Source of the DNA: a virus
DNA length: 30,740 nucleotides
Strand: one strand, 5' to 3'
IMG/VR virus record: IMGVR_UViG_3300020459_000046
Span: 1-30,740 of that record
The first letter of the stretch is position 1; every line of letters begins with the position of its first letter. Made by a program: the position numbers and the translations under genes. Positions 1 through 13,400 of this stretch are shown here, piece after piece. Under the pieces are notes generated by a model. It had not been told where the DNA came from. It made no database searches and saw nothing but the letters and a program-made list of their open reading frames with translations.

Positions 1-2837
1 CCTTTATCTAAAGTATAATTTTTAGTTCTATTTGTATAATTTCCTGAAGTTATCTTTTGTATAGTTGCTTCTATATTAGATTCACTAAAATTAACTAATT
101 CTCCTTGAGAGAAATTATTAGCATTGAGATATACAAATCCAATTTCAGTAGACGTTCTACTAACAACTTGAGCGATTGCTCTACTTGTCTTTCCTGTAAT
201 TTTTTCGCCTATTAATGCATTTGTATCTAAAGCAAGACCAGAAACAAAGGTTAATTTATCTAATGTAGCATCACTTGAATCCTTTGATTCATATACTGCC
301 AATATATTAACAGCATCTGGTACATTTAGAGAAATTTCTTCATCTTCAACTCTTATACCATAAACATCACTAGGACTTAAATTAGTTGATAATGTTGATA
401 TACCTGCAGTTCTTGTTACCTGTACTTGTGAACTTCTTACAAAATCTTTAGACTTACTAGTAAGTCCAATCTTTTTCATTGTAACGTTAACAGTACAATT
501 ACTATTCTGTGCTAATCCACTAAACTGTACATCATTACCATTATTAGTAATAGTAACTTGATCTCCTGTTAAAGGTTCTGTTGTACCATCTGCATATGCA
601 ATAGAATACTTTTCAGCATCAAATGGTTCAAAGAAAGCACTGGCAATTCCAGAAGAAACATCTAAACCATCTTCAGATGTTATAGTTAATGCTTTACCTG
701 AAACTGATTTACCTGTGATTTGGCGACTTATTACTAAATTAGAATTTGAAAGATCTACAGCAGAAATATTTTTCTTGGGCAATCTACTATAAAGACTTGC
801 ACCAGATAGATTAGTAATCTTTGGTGATTTAATTCTAAATGCAGAAGTTGTACTCACACCAGCATTTAAAACTGATCCATTATTAACATCTACAACATCA
901 GATACACTTGCAAGTGTTAATGTTGAACCATCTGCTGAAATTTCTGTTACTCTATTAAAAATTGGATCAGCAACATCTCCTCTATTATATGAAATTATTG
1001 CATCTGTTTTTATACCAACTACTCCAGCAAATCTTCTTCCAGGTGCTGAAGCACTAGTAGCAGTAACATTTAATTGATCTGTTATTGAGAAATTAGGTAA
1101 AATACGATCATAAAGAACAGCATCTGCACTAAAATTAGATACTAAACCATTACCAGAAGCTTGGAATACTGATTTAATATCTTCAGTTGTATAACTATTA
1201 ATTTTTATAATTGATGATGAAGTAGCATTTCCTGAAGTATCACTATTTCTTTCATTAAATATTAAAACTTCTCCAGCAACAAATGTTCCTGTAGTTTGAG
1301 ATAGACTTATCTCACCAGTATTTGGAGTGTCTGCAATATATCCAATAGCACCACTAGTTAATCCTCTAACTTTAGTACCATTTGAATGTGATCCTGGATT
1401 TGAAATACTTAAAGTTGTATATGTTTGAACGTCCCAAAGATGTAAATCAAATTCAGTCGATGCTGCTGTATAAGGTGCATCAGAAACACTGAATGAATAT
1501 ACACGAGCATCACCAATCTTTATACCATTATTTGTATTACTTACCTTTCTCTGATTATATAATCCAATAGTATTAGCAGTACTACCCCCAATATTAATCC
1601 AAGGAGTTCCAGCAACATTATTAACTTTTAGCAAACTACCCATTTTAAATGGAATAGATGATGATTTAATCGTTTTCGTATCTCTTGGTTTCTCTACATC
1701 TAAAACTGTTGTTCCTGATAAAGAAACATCAAATCCTCTAACATATGCCTTTCCTGGAGAAAGTTTAACACACATTAAATCTTCTGATGGTGTATTACCT
1801 TCATCAGTTTTTTGTTCTTCTGTATATAATCCATTAGAACCTACTTCATCATTTAATGAATTTTGTACTTCTACTTTAAATGGATTTACTGAATAATCCC
1901 CAGATTCATCAAAAGTTCTTGCTGCAAAATACTTTTTAATTTCAGAATATACTGAAGTATTCTGAACTTTTTTAATTTGACCGTCTCTAACTCTTAATAA
2001 TTCAACAAAATTAGTATCTTCATAATCAGTTAATGCTTTCTTTGTTAATTTAACACTGATTTTAAATCTATCAGCACCTGGTGCAGCATAGTTTGTAAAT
2101 CCCTTTGCATTATCAAATAGACTAGGATCGTCATTAGCATTAATAATTTGCTCCAATACTTCAAATCCAACCCTATATGATGGAATATTATTATATGGTT
2201 CTAATACTAATGTTGATTTAGTTACATCTACAAATGTACCCCTAATGAAATATACACCATTTTCAACATTAAATGAAGATCCAATATGAGATGCATTTTC
2301 TGGTTCTAAAGTTAAAACAGTTTCACCTGCTAATAAAGTGGTATTTCCATAAGTAACGTTCTCTTCTAATACTAATATTTCGCCATTTGGAAATAATTCA
2401 CTTGTTGCATTACTTCCAGATTCAACATATTTGACAAAAATTGTTGTTGAATCAACACCTTCAGTTGGAGGTACAATATAATTTTTAATAGTCGCAACTA
2501 TCTGAGAATTTTGTCCCCGAACTCTTGTACCTTTACCACCATTATTAGCAGTAATAGCATCCAAATATACTGTAACATCAACTCCTAAATGCTCTGGATT
2601 AATCTTTGAAGAAAAATACGTTGAATCATACTCAATATTACCAGGAATCACCATTGATCCCTCTTTAAACATATGAGAACCGAAAGATTCTACCTGATTC
2701 TGAAGTATTGATTGTAGACCTGATAATTCTCTTGCTTGAACTGGATATCCAGGTTTAAACAATACCTTATAAAAATTATCTGCCTTATCAAAATCATCAT
2801 AATAAGGACTTATATTTAAGTTAGTCTTTTGTGGCAT
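1..2837 (-). CDS. DUF4815-type virion structural (tail) protein, C-terminus outside window
   Basis: The reading frame is open from ATG at 2835-2837 to the left edge, about 945 residues, with no stop seen, so the gene is partial at its 3' end. The N-terminus (ISPYYDDFDKADNFYKVLF, then FKPGYPVQARELSGLQSIL, then FGSHMFKEGSMVIPG) matches what I know of DUF4815 proteins, which are virion components in T4-like cyanophages. The rest is beta-rich with many Ser, Thr, Gly and Asn residues, as in tail fibres and baseplate-attached structures. The start lies 6 bp after the gp8 stop, with an AAAGAAA ribosome-binding-like stretch, so it is probably co-transcribed from the late promoter before gp8. In T4 the genes after gp8 are gp9 and gp10, so a role in linking fibres to the baseplate is plausible, but this is inferred from position only. 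Confidence 0.85.
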   Translation of the reverse strand, partial: MPQKTNLNISPYYDDFDKADNFYKVLFKPGYPVQARELSGLQSILQNQVESFGSHMFKEGSMVIPGNIEYDSTYFSSKINPEHLGVDVTVYLDAITANNGGKGTRVRGQNSQIVATIKNYIVPPTEGVDSTTIFVKYVESGSNATSELFPNGEILVLEENVTYGNTTLLAGETVLTLEPENASHIGSSFNVENGVYFIRGTFVDVTKSTLVLEPYNNIPSYRVGFEVLEQIINANDDPSLFDNAKGFTNYAAPGADRFKISVKLTKKALTDYEDTNFVELLRVRDGQIKKVQNTSVYSEIKKYFAARTFDESGDYSVNPFKVEVQNSLNDEVGSNGLYTEEQKTDEGNTPSEDLMCVKLSPGKAYVRGFDVSLSGTTVLDVEKPRDTKTIKSSSIPFKMGSLLKVNNVAGTPWINIGGSTANTIGLYNQRKVSNTNNGIKIGDARVYSFSVSDAPYTAASTEFDLHLWDVQTYTTLSISNPGSHSNGTKVRGLTSGAIGYIADTPNTGEISLSQTTGTFVAGEVLIFNERNSDTSGNATSSSIIKINSYTTEDIKSVFQASGNGLVSNFSADAVLYDRILPNFSITDQLNVTATSASAPGRRFAGVVGIKTDAIISYNRGDVADPIFNRVTEISADGSTLTLASVSDVVDVNNGSVLNAGVSTTSAFRIKSPKITNLSGASLYSRLPKKNISAVDLSNSNLVISRQITGKSVSGKALTITSEDGLDVSSGIASAFFEPFDAEKYSIAYADGTTEPLTGDQVTITNNGNDVQFSGLAQNSNCTVNVTMKKIGLTSKSKDFVRSSQVQVTRTAGISTLSTNLSPSDVYGIRVEDEEISLNVPDAVNILAVYESKDSSDATLDKLTFVSGLALDTNALIGEKITGKTSRAIAQVVSRTSTEIGFVYLNANNFSQGELVNFSESNIEATIQKITSGNYTNRTKNYTLDK

Positions 2838-2843
2838 TTTTCT

Positions 2844-4448
2844 TTAGAATTCCAGGATGATTTTAATGTCTTCTTTTTGTCTCTCATTACGAGCAATCAA
2901 AGGTCTATTGTCTAGATAAACAACTTCCCCTGATCCTTTATTTATCTCGGAATTAGATAACCCTGCTGAGAAGGAAACTCCTAAGTTAATTAATTTAACT
3001 CCAGATGGATTTGTACTTATTCCTGTAAAATTATTATTAATTGTTCCTTTAAAAGAACCACCTTCAACTTGATTTATCTGGTCATTTCCCTGTGATGGGC
3101 CAGTTTCAAACTGGTATATCTGACCTTGAGTTGATATGCCAGAATAATCAGTCTGATCTCTTGTTGTAGTATAATTTAATGATCTATCTCTAAAATATTT
3201 TAATACTTTAGTATCTTTATCATAAGATGCAACATATCCTGTTGCTATCTTTCCAGCATTTGGTGAAATAGTCAATGTTTGTGAAATTTTTTCACCAACT
3301 ACAGGTGTATCAGTTACATCAGAGAATAAAAATGCCTGTAATGAAGAATAACTATTATCTGTATAAGTAACAGAAGTCCCCACTTTGGTTGGATTTTTTA
3401 CAATACCAACTTGTGCAAATTTAGTATCTGTTGGAAAATCTTTTGTAGAATCATCAAATCTTGCATAAATTAAAACTTTATCAGTTCCTAATTCAGTATA
3501 AAGATCATATCCATGACCAAGTGATGGTGGGATTATTGGAACAAGTTTTGCCCTATCTGTTGTAGCAACATTACTACTCAATGTTCCTAAATCAACAAGA
3601 GCATAAGAATAACCTTTACCTCCAGCACTTACAGTAACATTAGTAATTACACTATTAACTACATCAACTCTAGCTTCTGCACCAGTACCATCACCTATAA
3701 TAGGAACTTTTTGTCCTAATCCATCAGCATACCCTTTACCTGCCTTTTCAATATAAACATGTTTAATTTGATTTTCATTTATAGAAGAATCACCATTCTC
3801 TCTAACAGATCTAATCTGCGAATCGGTAGATGATCCCCAATTATTTGGAACTGTTATGTATTCCGTAGAATCAAATTTTATAATATCAGTAGGAGATACA
3901 GTAAACAAATATTTCCAAATATAACCATCACCACTAGTACCAGCTCTAGATGGTTCTAAGTCAGTAAAAGTTGGTTCATCCTGTGAAGGATTTCCTTTAG
4001 CAGTAGTAGAATCCGAACCGTATCCACCATTACTAATACAAATATAAACTTTAAATTCTGAGGTAATTACATAATAATTTGCACTATACAATCTAGTAGA
4101 TTGTGTTATTGGACTTTTATTGGTAATAGAATAATCATCTCTGTAGATCTCATACCTATTTCCTGCAGTCCATTCTACTTTTCTAATAACTCTTCTAATA
4201 TTTGCTGAACCTATCTTTTTACCAAACATCATAGTGTCACCAACATGTGACAAATATGAATAATTATCTTCTGGATTAGGTGTGTTAGCAGTCCAATTTG
4301 CAGATCTACCATAACCAACAAGACCAGTAGTTCCTTTAGGGTTTGGTAAACCAATAAATGCATAATATGAATTGTTATCAGATTCAACTGATTCTACAAA
4401 ATTACTTGCATTCAGGATTCTAAATTGATCAGTAACAATTGCGGACAT
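2844..4448 (-). CDS. gp8: gp8 baseplate wedge subunit, enlarged
   Basis: Recognised as T4 gp8 by conserved islands in the right order. The N-terminus has AIVTDQFRILNASNF, followed by a GRSANW segment (T4 has GRSEPW), then DTMMFGKKIG and the central GDGYIWKYLFTVSP with EYITVPNNWG (T4: GDGYVWEYLFEIPP and EYIVVP). The C-terminus is SGEVVYLDNRPLIARNERQ followed by an acidic, beta-like tail, as in T4. T4 gp8 has 334 residues and this one has 534. The extra part lies between about residues 235 and 480 and carries beta-repeat motifs such as AGKGYADG and AGGKGYSYA, which also occur in the neighbouring gp7. The protein forms part of the baseplate wedge with gp6, gp7, gp10, gp25 and gp53. A TATAAATA late promoter lies 22 bp upstream of the start. 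No clear Shine-Dalgarno sequence is visible. Confidence 0.92.
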   Translation of the reverse strand: MSAIVTDQFRILNASNFVESVESDNNSYYAFIGLPNPKGTTGLVGYGRSANWTANTPNPEDNYSYLSHVGDTMMFGKKIGSANIRRVIRKVEWTAGNRYEIYRDDYSITNKSPITQSTRLYSANYYVITSEFKVYICISNGGYGSDSTTAKGNPSQDEPTFTDLEPSRAGTSGDGYIWKYLFTVSPTDIIKFDSTEYITVPNNWGSSTDSQIRSVRENGDSSINENQIKHVYIEKAGKGYADGLGQKVPIIGDGTGAEARVDVVNSVITNVTVSAGGKGYSYALVDLGTLSSNVATTDRAKLVPIIPPSLGHGYDLYTELGTDKVLIYARFDDSTKDFPTDTKFAQVGIVKNPTKVGTSVTYTDNSYSSLQAFLFSDVTDTPVVGEKISQTLTISPNAGKIATGYVASYDKDTKVLKYFRDRSLNYTTTRDQTDYSGISTQGQIYQFETGPSQGNDQINQVEGGSFKGTINNNFTGISTNPSGVKLINLGVSFSAGLSNSEINKGSGEVVYLDNRPLIARNERQKEDIKIILEF

Positions 4449-4469
4449 TGTAATTTAACTTTTTTTCTC

Positions 4470-4477
4470 TATTTATA
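4470..4477 (-). promoter_or_regulatory. T4-type late promoter TATAAATA before gp8
   Basis: Read on the minus strand, the 46-bp gap between the gp7 stop and the gp8 start contains TATAAATA, an exact match to the T4 late promoter octamer that is read by the gp55 sigma factor with the sliding clamp. It is 22 bp from the gp8 ATG, the normal distance. It would give gp8 and the DUF4815 gene their own late start in addition to read-through from gp25-gp6-gp7. Confidence 0.85.
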
Positions 4478-4494
4478 GTGATTTTATTTGGTTT

Positions 4495-7400
4495 TTAATT
4501 TGTAAGACCAAATGCTCTGATTGCACCCGTAGATCGCAATCCTTTTATTGAAGTCTGAGTATAACTTCTTCTTTGAATTGTTGGGAATGTACTCAACCCA
4601 GAATCAACAGTTAATCCTGTTACTCCAATAGAAATTGGAGAATCTGATCTGGTAGCATCATATATTCTACCCCAAGTAATTTTTCCAAGAGATGTAGTAA
4701 CTCCTACACCACCTGCACCTGCTGGATTATAATATCCAGTTGTCACCAATCCAACAATACCAGAACTACTCAATACGTTACACGTAATGATTCCTGCTTG
4801 TCCACTTGTCCATATTGCATGAACCTTGTAGATATTATCTAAGAAAGTTGATCCAATTGAAACTATATCATTATCTGTATATTCAACAGAAGTAATTGCT
4901 GATGAAACTTTAGTGTCAGATACAAAAATTGAATATCCAACTTTTAATTTATCTGCTTCTTTATCTGCAACAAATCCAAATTCAAGTGCTCTTGAATGTC
5001 CGTCAATACCAGATACTTGTTTTATACTAGTAATAACTCCAGTATAACCTTCAACCTTACCAGCAGAAACTATTCTTTCATTCTTAAATAATGGATTATC
5101 AACTGTAATTTGAGGTGGATTAGATTGACTATATCCTAAACCTTCATTTGTTATATCATAAGAATCAATACTTCCATCTGTTATAGTTACAGTTGCAGTT
5201 GCAAAAGTTGAAACTCCTGCTACAGCAAACTGATCTCTAGTCTCAGTACCAACACCAACACCAATTGGAGCACCGATTGTAATCGTTGGTGCAGCAGTAT
5301 ATCCACTACCACCATCAACTACAGTTAATGATTGTATGGTTCCTGCAGCAGATACCACAGCATTAATAGAAGCAGTTGATTTAGGTGCTCCCTCTATAAT
5401 TAGAGTGTCAACAGAGTTGATAGTTACATTGTACCTATCACCACCTTCTAGTGCTGGATTTGAAGAATCTTCATAATAGAATGACTCTGCATCATCAACA
5501 AATATACCACCATTAACACCAATACCAGTATTAGTCTCTACATCACCAATAACTCTTGCAGTTGGATATATTTGAGGTTCAATAGAAGATCTAGATTTTG
5601 AAATAAGTTCACCTTTAATAGATAAATCTTCTTTTTGTTTTGTCCATCTTAGTGGTTTAGGATCATTTTCATTAATACCAACTCCAGTATAGATATTAGT
5701 TTCAATAATATCAGAACCCTGAATTGATTTTATAACTCTTTCATCATCTTGAGTAAGGCTATCTTTAAATAGTGGAGATTTATAAACTCTTACATCATCA
5801 CCAACCTTAAGAGTTTCTTGTATATCTACAATCTCAACATCAACATTCCTATCACCAATATAGAAGAATACATCAACAATATCTGAAGCATCAGGTGGTT
5901 CAGTAAATTTAAATGTAGTTCCTCCATTGAATTGGTATGCAACTTTAGGTGTTTGTAAAACTCCATTTATGAATATTATTAAAACTGCATCCAAATCAAT
6001 TTGCTCTGATACTGTATCTCCAGGATCAGTCATGAAACTTAATAATTGACCATTAAAGAATAATGGGAATCTGGTTCTAGTACCATTTTGATAACCCCTA
6101 ATACTATCAATGAAATCTATCTCACCAAATTGCCAAGAAGCAAAGTAATCATTAAATATTGAATTAACTTCTAATTCAAATTCTTGTATTGGTTTTTGCA
6201 ATCTCTTATCATGAACCAATCCTATTGGTCTAACCTTATCTCCTATCTTAAATGAATGTCCATGTCTAGAAACTTGGAAATTAGATATTTCAAAGAATGT
6301 AGAACCAATACCAACTGAAGTCTTAGCAGAACCTACTTCTAAATCTACTAATAAATTACTACCAGTTGCTTTTGTTAATCCTCTACCCAATCTAGAAATA
6401 CCTTCAACGGGAACATCATCATAACTTGGGCTAGGAATTTCAATAACTGGATTAACATAATGTCCACCAACCTCATTTATCTTAAGATCTAAAGCACCAC
6501 CAGTTCCAGCAGGTGATTTTCCAACATTTATTCTAAACCAATTAGTAGCAGTTTTACCTACAGGAACTCCTGCATTGTAAATTGGATCAGTTACACGAGG
6601 ATAATTGTGTAATGATTGATGATGATCATGCTCACAAGTAAATGTTAGAGAATTTGCTGCTATTTCAATAAGTTGATTTGCTTTTGAAATGCATCCATTA
6701 ACTGTTCTTGCAGGAACAAATGTATGATCATACTGTTCTGAAGATGGATTTGGGTTAACATTAACTTTAAAGGTATTAACAGTCTTATTTGTAATCTGCA
6801 ACCACTTACCACTAGCATAATCTGTAGATCTTGGATATGAATGCTCAGTAACATTACCATCCTTTGTACAAGTAAATGTTAGTGAGTTATCTTCAATTAA
6901 AATATAATCTCCAACATTAAATCCATGTCCATTCTTAGTAAGAGTTAAAACACCAGTTGTTTTTGCATAATTGGCATTGGTTGGTGTAATAGTAGAACAA
7001 CCAACAAAACCATGTGAATTACTTGTTACCTGCATCCATCCTGTTGATGGATTATAATCTGCATCAGTAACATTTTTCTGAGTAGATCCAGTAAATGCAG
7101 CACCTGCTGTTGCAGTTACAAACTTATGCTTATTACCAGCAACTTTAGCAGTCACTACACCACCATATCCACCGCCTCCACCAGCACCAACATTAATACG
7201 AATTAAATTATCTGAAATTTCATCTATACCTAATTCCTTTCCAGATGCTGGATCTGTAGAACGTGGATATGTATGTTCTCCAAGATGATTATCTCTAGAA
7301 CATGTAAATGTTAATGAATTATTCGCTATGTCTACTGTATTATTTGCTTTCTTAAGGCAATCTACAGCAACAGATTGATTTGTTTGGAATGCGTGAGTAT

Positions 7401-10400
7401 AATTTCCACCAGAAATTACAGCATTAGGATTAGCAGATACAAATGTATGTTGTGTTGTATTTGTAGAAGGTATTGTAGTTAATACTTGTAATGTAATAGT
7501 TGTATCAGTTACAGATTCAATATTAATAGCAGTATCATAGAATGGATCTGTAGAACGTGGATAGAACTTAGTTGTTGCATTATTATCTACATCACAACTA
7601 AATCCAATAGATTCATTAGCAAGTTTAACACTAGTACCTGGTTTTAATGAATGAGATCCAATAGTCAATTCCATTAGACCTGTAACAGGATCATAATCTG
7701 CATCTGTTACATTAAAGTTTACTATAGGTGATGATCCAACATCAATAGTAAATGTATCAGTAGCAACGTTGGATATTTCCATCCACTTATTACTAATTGG
7801 ATCATTTGGTCTTGGATAGGTTTTATTTACAGTACTTCCATCCATTGCACACTTGAATGTTAAGGAATTGTCCTTAATTTTAACATAGTTGCCATTAGAG
7901 AAATTATGACCAGTAATAGTAATCGTTAAAATACCAGTAGAAGCAACATAAGATGCATTTTCTACAGTATGTGTAGTTGCTGCTTGTAAATTATGAGTAC
8001 CAATTGTTAATAATAAATCACCAGTTGAAGAACTATAAACTGCTTTTGATGGTGTAAATTGTGTACCTGTATTTGCAGTAATAGAATTATTTGTTGAACC
8101 TACAAACTTATGAATATATTCAGTATCACTAACACCTATGGACACTGGTTCACGATAACCAGAACCTGTATTTAAATCGTTGTAGAATTCAAATAAATCA
8201 CCACCACCTTGATAAACGTGTGGAATAGTACATACACCAGCCTTAACTTCAACAGATCTTTCTGATATTATTCCAACTAAAGATAATGCACGATCATCAT
8301 CATTGAATATAGTCGTTGTTACACCTGCATGCTCTGTAGAACATTTAAATTCTAAATTCTCCAACTTAACAGTTTTTGGTTCACCGAGAGATAACCCATG
8401 AACTTCATTAGTTGTAACTGTAATAATACCAGTTATATGACTGTATGAAGCAGTTTGAATACCTAAACTTACACCTGAAGAAGTTCCAATACCAACTATT
8501 GAATCAAGGCTATTATCAGCAGTATCTTTAAATGCTTGAACTAATGATCCCTTAAGTGGTGCATACCCTAAACCTGAAGTTGATCCTAGAGATACAATGA
8601 TACCACCTCTTGGTAACTGGTTTTGATTGATATCAAACTCAGATTGCATCATAGTTCCATTTTCAGAACTAATTCCAGTAAATACTACACTAGAAATACC
8701 TACGCTTGTACTATCAAATTCATAATTATTTCCCGTATTATTAACAGTTAATGGTGTTTGGAATACTCCATTAATGAATAATATACCATTTCCAATACCA
8801 ACACCAGTTTCTGTATTAGCACCACCAACACTTAAAGTATATGTTCTTCCAATACCAGTGAAACTATCTGAAATATCATCAAATACCATATTGGTATCAT
8901 AATTACTTCTAGTAAACGTTCTTCCGTTAAATTCTGCCTTAACATATGGAAGATTAGTTAAACTCCTTCTTTCTCTAGTATTTCCTTTAGGAGGATCTAA
9001 GAACCAAACTGTACTACCAACAATATTAAATGATCCTCTATGAACTCTAGCAATATCACCATTTTGGTGAGTTGTTGCACCTATTCCCAATGATCCCCTA
9101 GCAACACTAACAACAGGAATAGTTGAAATTCCTAAAGCAGTATTTTCTGCATCATCAATGATTCCATCAAAAACACTAGCAAATCCAACTTGCTCAACCT
9201 TCATATATTCAGATCCAACTTTTAATACGTCTCTTGGTTGAACAGAACTAATTCCACTAAGAGCAAATTGTGTTATTCCTATACCAATAGCACCATCTAA
9301 GGTATGTTCTATAGTTGTATAGGTAACTGGTTGTTGGATAATACCATCAAGACCAATAACAGTTTTACTTAACTTCTTGGTCATTTCCAATCTATGAGCG
9401 TTTCCTTCTCCAATTCCTGTAAAGGTTATTGGGGATCCACTAGATACATATGATTTTTGACTGTATAATTGTATTCTATCCTCATCCACAACCTTAGCAT
9501 ATACTGTAGATGGCATTAATGTTGTTACAATACCAGCATTATTTGCAGTAGATCCAATTGATACTGGAGTTGCACCTATACCAATAAATGTTGAATTTGC
9601 AGTATATGTTAATTCTTCACCAGTATTAAAGAAATGATTTGGAATAGTACATATACCTGAAGAATTTGGAAGAACACCTATAGCATTTGTATCTGAAGGA
9701 TTAAAGGTCTTACTATAAATTGGTACACCTTCATGCTTAAGATCAAAATTAACTTTATTTGCTCTTGATCCATTCATTCCATCATATGATGATAAGAATA
9801 GTTTCTCAGTAACTGCACCAATACCAAGAACTGGTGGGGTATTTTCAAAATCACTAGCAGTATAGAATATCTTACTATATGCTTGTATTTCTATTAAGGA
9901 ATCAAATTCAGAATCTGGGTAGAATTTAAGATTAATATCATCTCCTGAGATTTCTCCACCAAATGTGCCTAATCCTGTTGTAGAACCAGCAGATACAAAT
10001 GGATACTGTACTGTAACTACATCATCAATATCTCGTAATGCAATTAATTGATGAATAGCAGATGTCTCTCCACAAGAAACTCTAATAAGAGACTTAGAAC
10101 TACTATCAATAGTTTTATCGAGAGTTGAGAATGTTATTCCTATTCCTGGATTATGATCACTTGCCAAAGTTGATTCATATCTTGCACTTCTTTCAGCACC
10201 TGCAGGTTGTCCAGGAAGACTGTACCTATAAACACTTGTTCCTGCTGTAGTTGTTCCTAAACCAACTATATTTGCTTGAAGTGTGAGTTTTGTATCTCTT
10301 TCATTCTCAAAATCAAGTTTTATATTTCCTGACTCATATCTTGCAGTAATAATACCCAATCTACTTGAACTGTAATTTATTGATACAGTATCTACATAAT

Positions 10401-13400
10401 TCTCTGCTATGTAAGTATTTGTTCCGTCAAAATCAACAATAACTTCACTATAATTAACTTCCCTTGTAATATCATCTTGAACTAAAATATTAGCTTGTAA
10501 TGCATTAAAATCATTTTCAGAGAATTGTGCTATTGTTGTTGTATTAAATCCAACAGTTGTACTAGCAATACCAACATTAGAGGATTTTAGATCAATATGT
10601 CCTATTGATTGAGTTTCGCTAGTTTCTAGATACGTGTTAAAATCAATCTTAAGAACTTTAATATCATGATCTTTTTCATATTTTTCTGTTGGTTCAAATC
10701 TTAAAGTCTTTCTATTAGTAAAATCACAATCAGCAACAAAATCACCCAACTTAATATTTGTAAAATCTGTTGTTTTTTCAAATAAAATTGCATCAGAAGT
10801 TTTAGTTAATACGACAACTTCGCTAAGTTGTGTATCAAAAGTATCTGGATCAACTATTTGAACAATGTAATTTGCAAATAAATCATCAACCTCTTCAATT
10901 TCTGTAAATGTATCCTGCAATCCTTTACTTGAGAATTTACCACTAATATCATCATGTTGTAATGCTCTATTTGATTTACACTTAGTATAATCTGTTAATA
11001 TTAAATTTTCAAATTGCAAATACTTTGATCTTACAGGATTAGTTCTTGAATCATAATCAGTTGTTAGATCAAGATTATTAATAGTATCAACTCTATTCGC
11101 ATCATTTATTATATCCAATATTAAAATTGGAGAAGAACTATGAGTAGATGATATTCCCGCAGAGACGCTAGAAGATATTCCAACATCAGAGAAATTCTTA
11201 AGACCTGCTGGATGAATTAAACGATTTAATGGATCTACAGATTTTTCCCACTCTATAGAACTCTTAACGGAGTAAGAAAGACTTTGATAATAATCATTAT
11301 CGGGTATAACTTGATAATCATTATTTAATTTTCCAATATTATCCAACCAACCATAATCTTGACGATTTGAGTATGATATATTGTATTTTGCTTTATTTTC
11401 TATAAAACTAGTTACATTAGCAGAAACATCAGTAACTTGACCCTTAATTATATCATTCTTATCTAATTCATATAATCCATCAACTCTAATATAATCATCT
11501 CTAGAATCAATAACAGATAAATCAGTTTCTTCAAATCTAACTCCACTATTAACTAGTAATTTCTCACCATTTTGAAACTTACCTCTTTCTTGAATTGGTT
11601 CAAGAATTGGATAATTTTTTTTGTTTACTATTGTTGCATAACCAGATTGGAACGTTTTTGCAAATCCTGGATTTGTCGTTAATCCAGCGACACTATATTT
11701 TAATACTGCTGGATTTGAATTTATAAAACTTTCAACCTTAAAGAAACGGAATTCATAATCCTTAGAATTAAATCCAGTTCCTTCACTTGAAAGTCCAGCA
11801 TTTGTATTTCCTTGCGTTCCTATTCCAGATTCTCCAACAAGTTGTATACCTTCTACAAATATTTCATCACCTGCTGTGAAAGGTGGTATTGAAAATCCTA
11901 TAATAGGTGTCTCCAATACACAAGTTACTATACCCGAACCACTCTGCATAGAGTTAATTCCTACTCCATTAGAGTTATTAACAGCGAGTAATTTGTGAGT
12001 TACTGATTCTAATCCTCTAATTGGAGCAAATAATTCAACTTCTGATATACTTTGATTTGGAACTTTAGCAATTAAAGATACTTCATCAACAATTTCTTTT
12101 TTCTCTGGATTATAAAGAACTAAATCAGGAGAACCCAAATATTCGGATCCACCATTAACAATATTAACCTCTTTAATAACGTCCAGATTATCAAGATTGA
12201 TAATAGGTGATACAAATGCCTCTGGACTTAATGTTTTATCTGAAGCATATTCATATCCAATATCAACAATACGAACATCTTTAATTCTACCGATTGATGT
12301 AGAAATTGCTACTATGTTAGCATTTTGACCATTTGCACTATTAACAGATACAAACTTAGGTAATTTCTTATAATTGTATCCCTTTGATATTACTTTAAGA
12401 TCTTTAATAGGACCTGTAACTGAAGTAGATCTAGTTGAATATTCAAGTTTACTGCAATCATCTTCAGTATATGATAAAAACTCTGGGGTTTTATATGGAG
12501 AAATCTTAAATGTATCCGAACTTATATCAAAGATTTTAAATTCACCACTATATGCACTATCAACAAAGGTTATTTCTGAATAATTTTTTACTCCAGTATC
12601 AGATGTACTAATATATCCATTTCTTTCTAAAGCATAATAAAGTTTTAATGGTGAAGATTGTGAATAAGAAACATTTAAAGATGCACCAACAACAGGTAAA
12701 TCTGGTGATGTTCCGATACCAATAGTACCAAGACCTACAACATTAAAGTCTGTATTATCTGCAGAACTATAATATTCATTTTTAAATTCATTATCGTAAA
12801 ATACTTTAAATGAGAAATTAGATAAAGTACTGCTTGATAATCCAAATTTTACTTTTGAATTTTTAACAACTGTTATTGGTGGATTTATTAAGGACAATCT
12901 TTGATTATTACCACCAGTATTTTGAGTAATTTCTAAAGTATTTACAGGATTTACTGTTACATCAGCATAAGTTTCTCCCAATTCAACAAAATTATCATTA
13001 ACTTTATATGCATAATATGATCCAGTTGATAATCCTGTAGCAGAACCTTCATAAAAAACTTTATCACCAGTTTTTAATTTATGATCTACTAAATTTAATT
13101 GATTTGCTATTACAGAAGTATTTGTGAATTGTATAGGATTAAGTAATAATTTTTGATATTGTTCATTCCAATTAACAGAAATTGCATTTGTTGACCCTAT
13201 ACCAACACTAATTGATGGGACAACATCCATTTTAACAACATCATCATTCTTCAATCCATGTGTAGTTGTCTGAGCTAGTCCAATCTTAGTAGTAACTGTA
13301 GAAACTATTCTATCAATATCACCAGTTATTTTTGTATAATTGGATGAAATTAAATATTCAGATTCAGTAAACTTATAAGATGTTAATGCATTAACGCCGT

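Noticed and set aside
12374-12583. Plus-strand open frames within gp7, gp6 and other structural genes (for example 12374-12583, 17468-17653, 18164-18415, 20318-20554)
   Set aside because: They lie fully inside strongly supported minus-strand genes, have no ribosome-binding sites or promoters and show no recognisable protein features.
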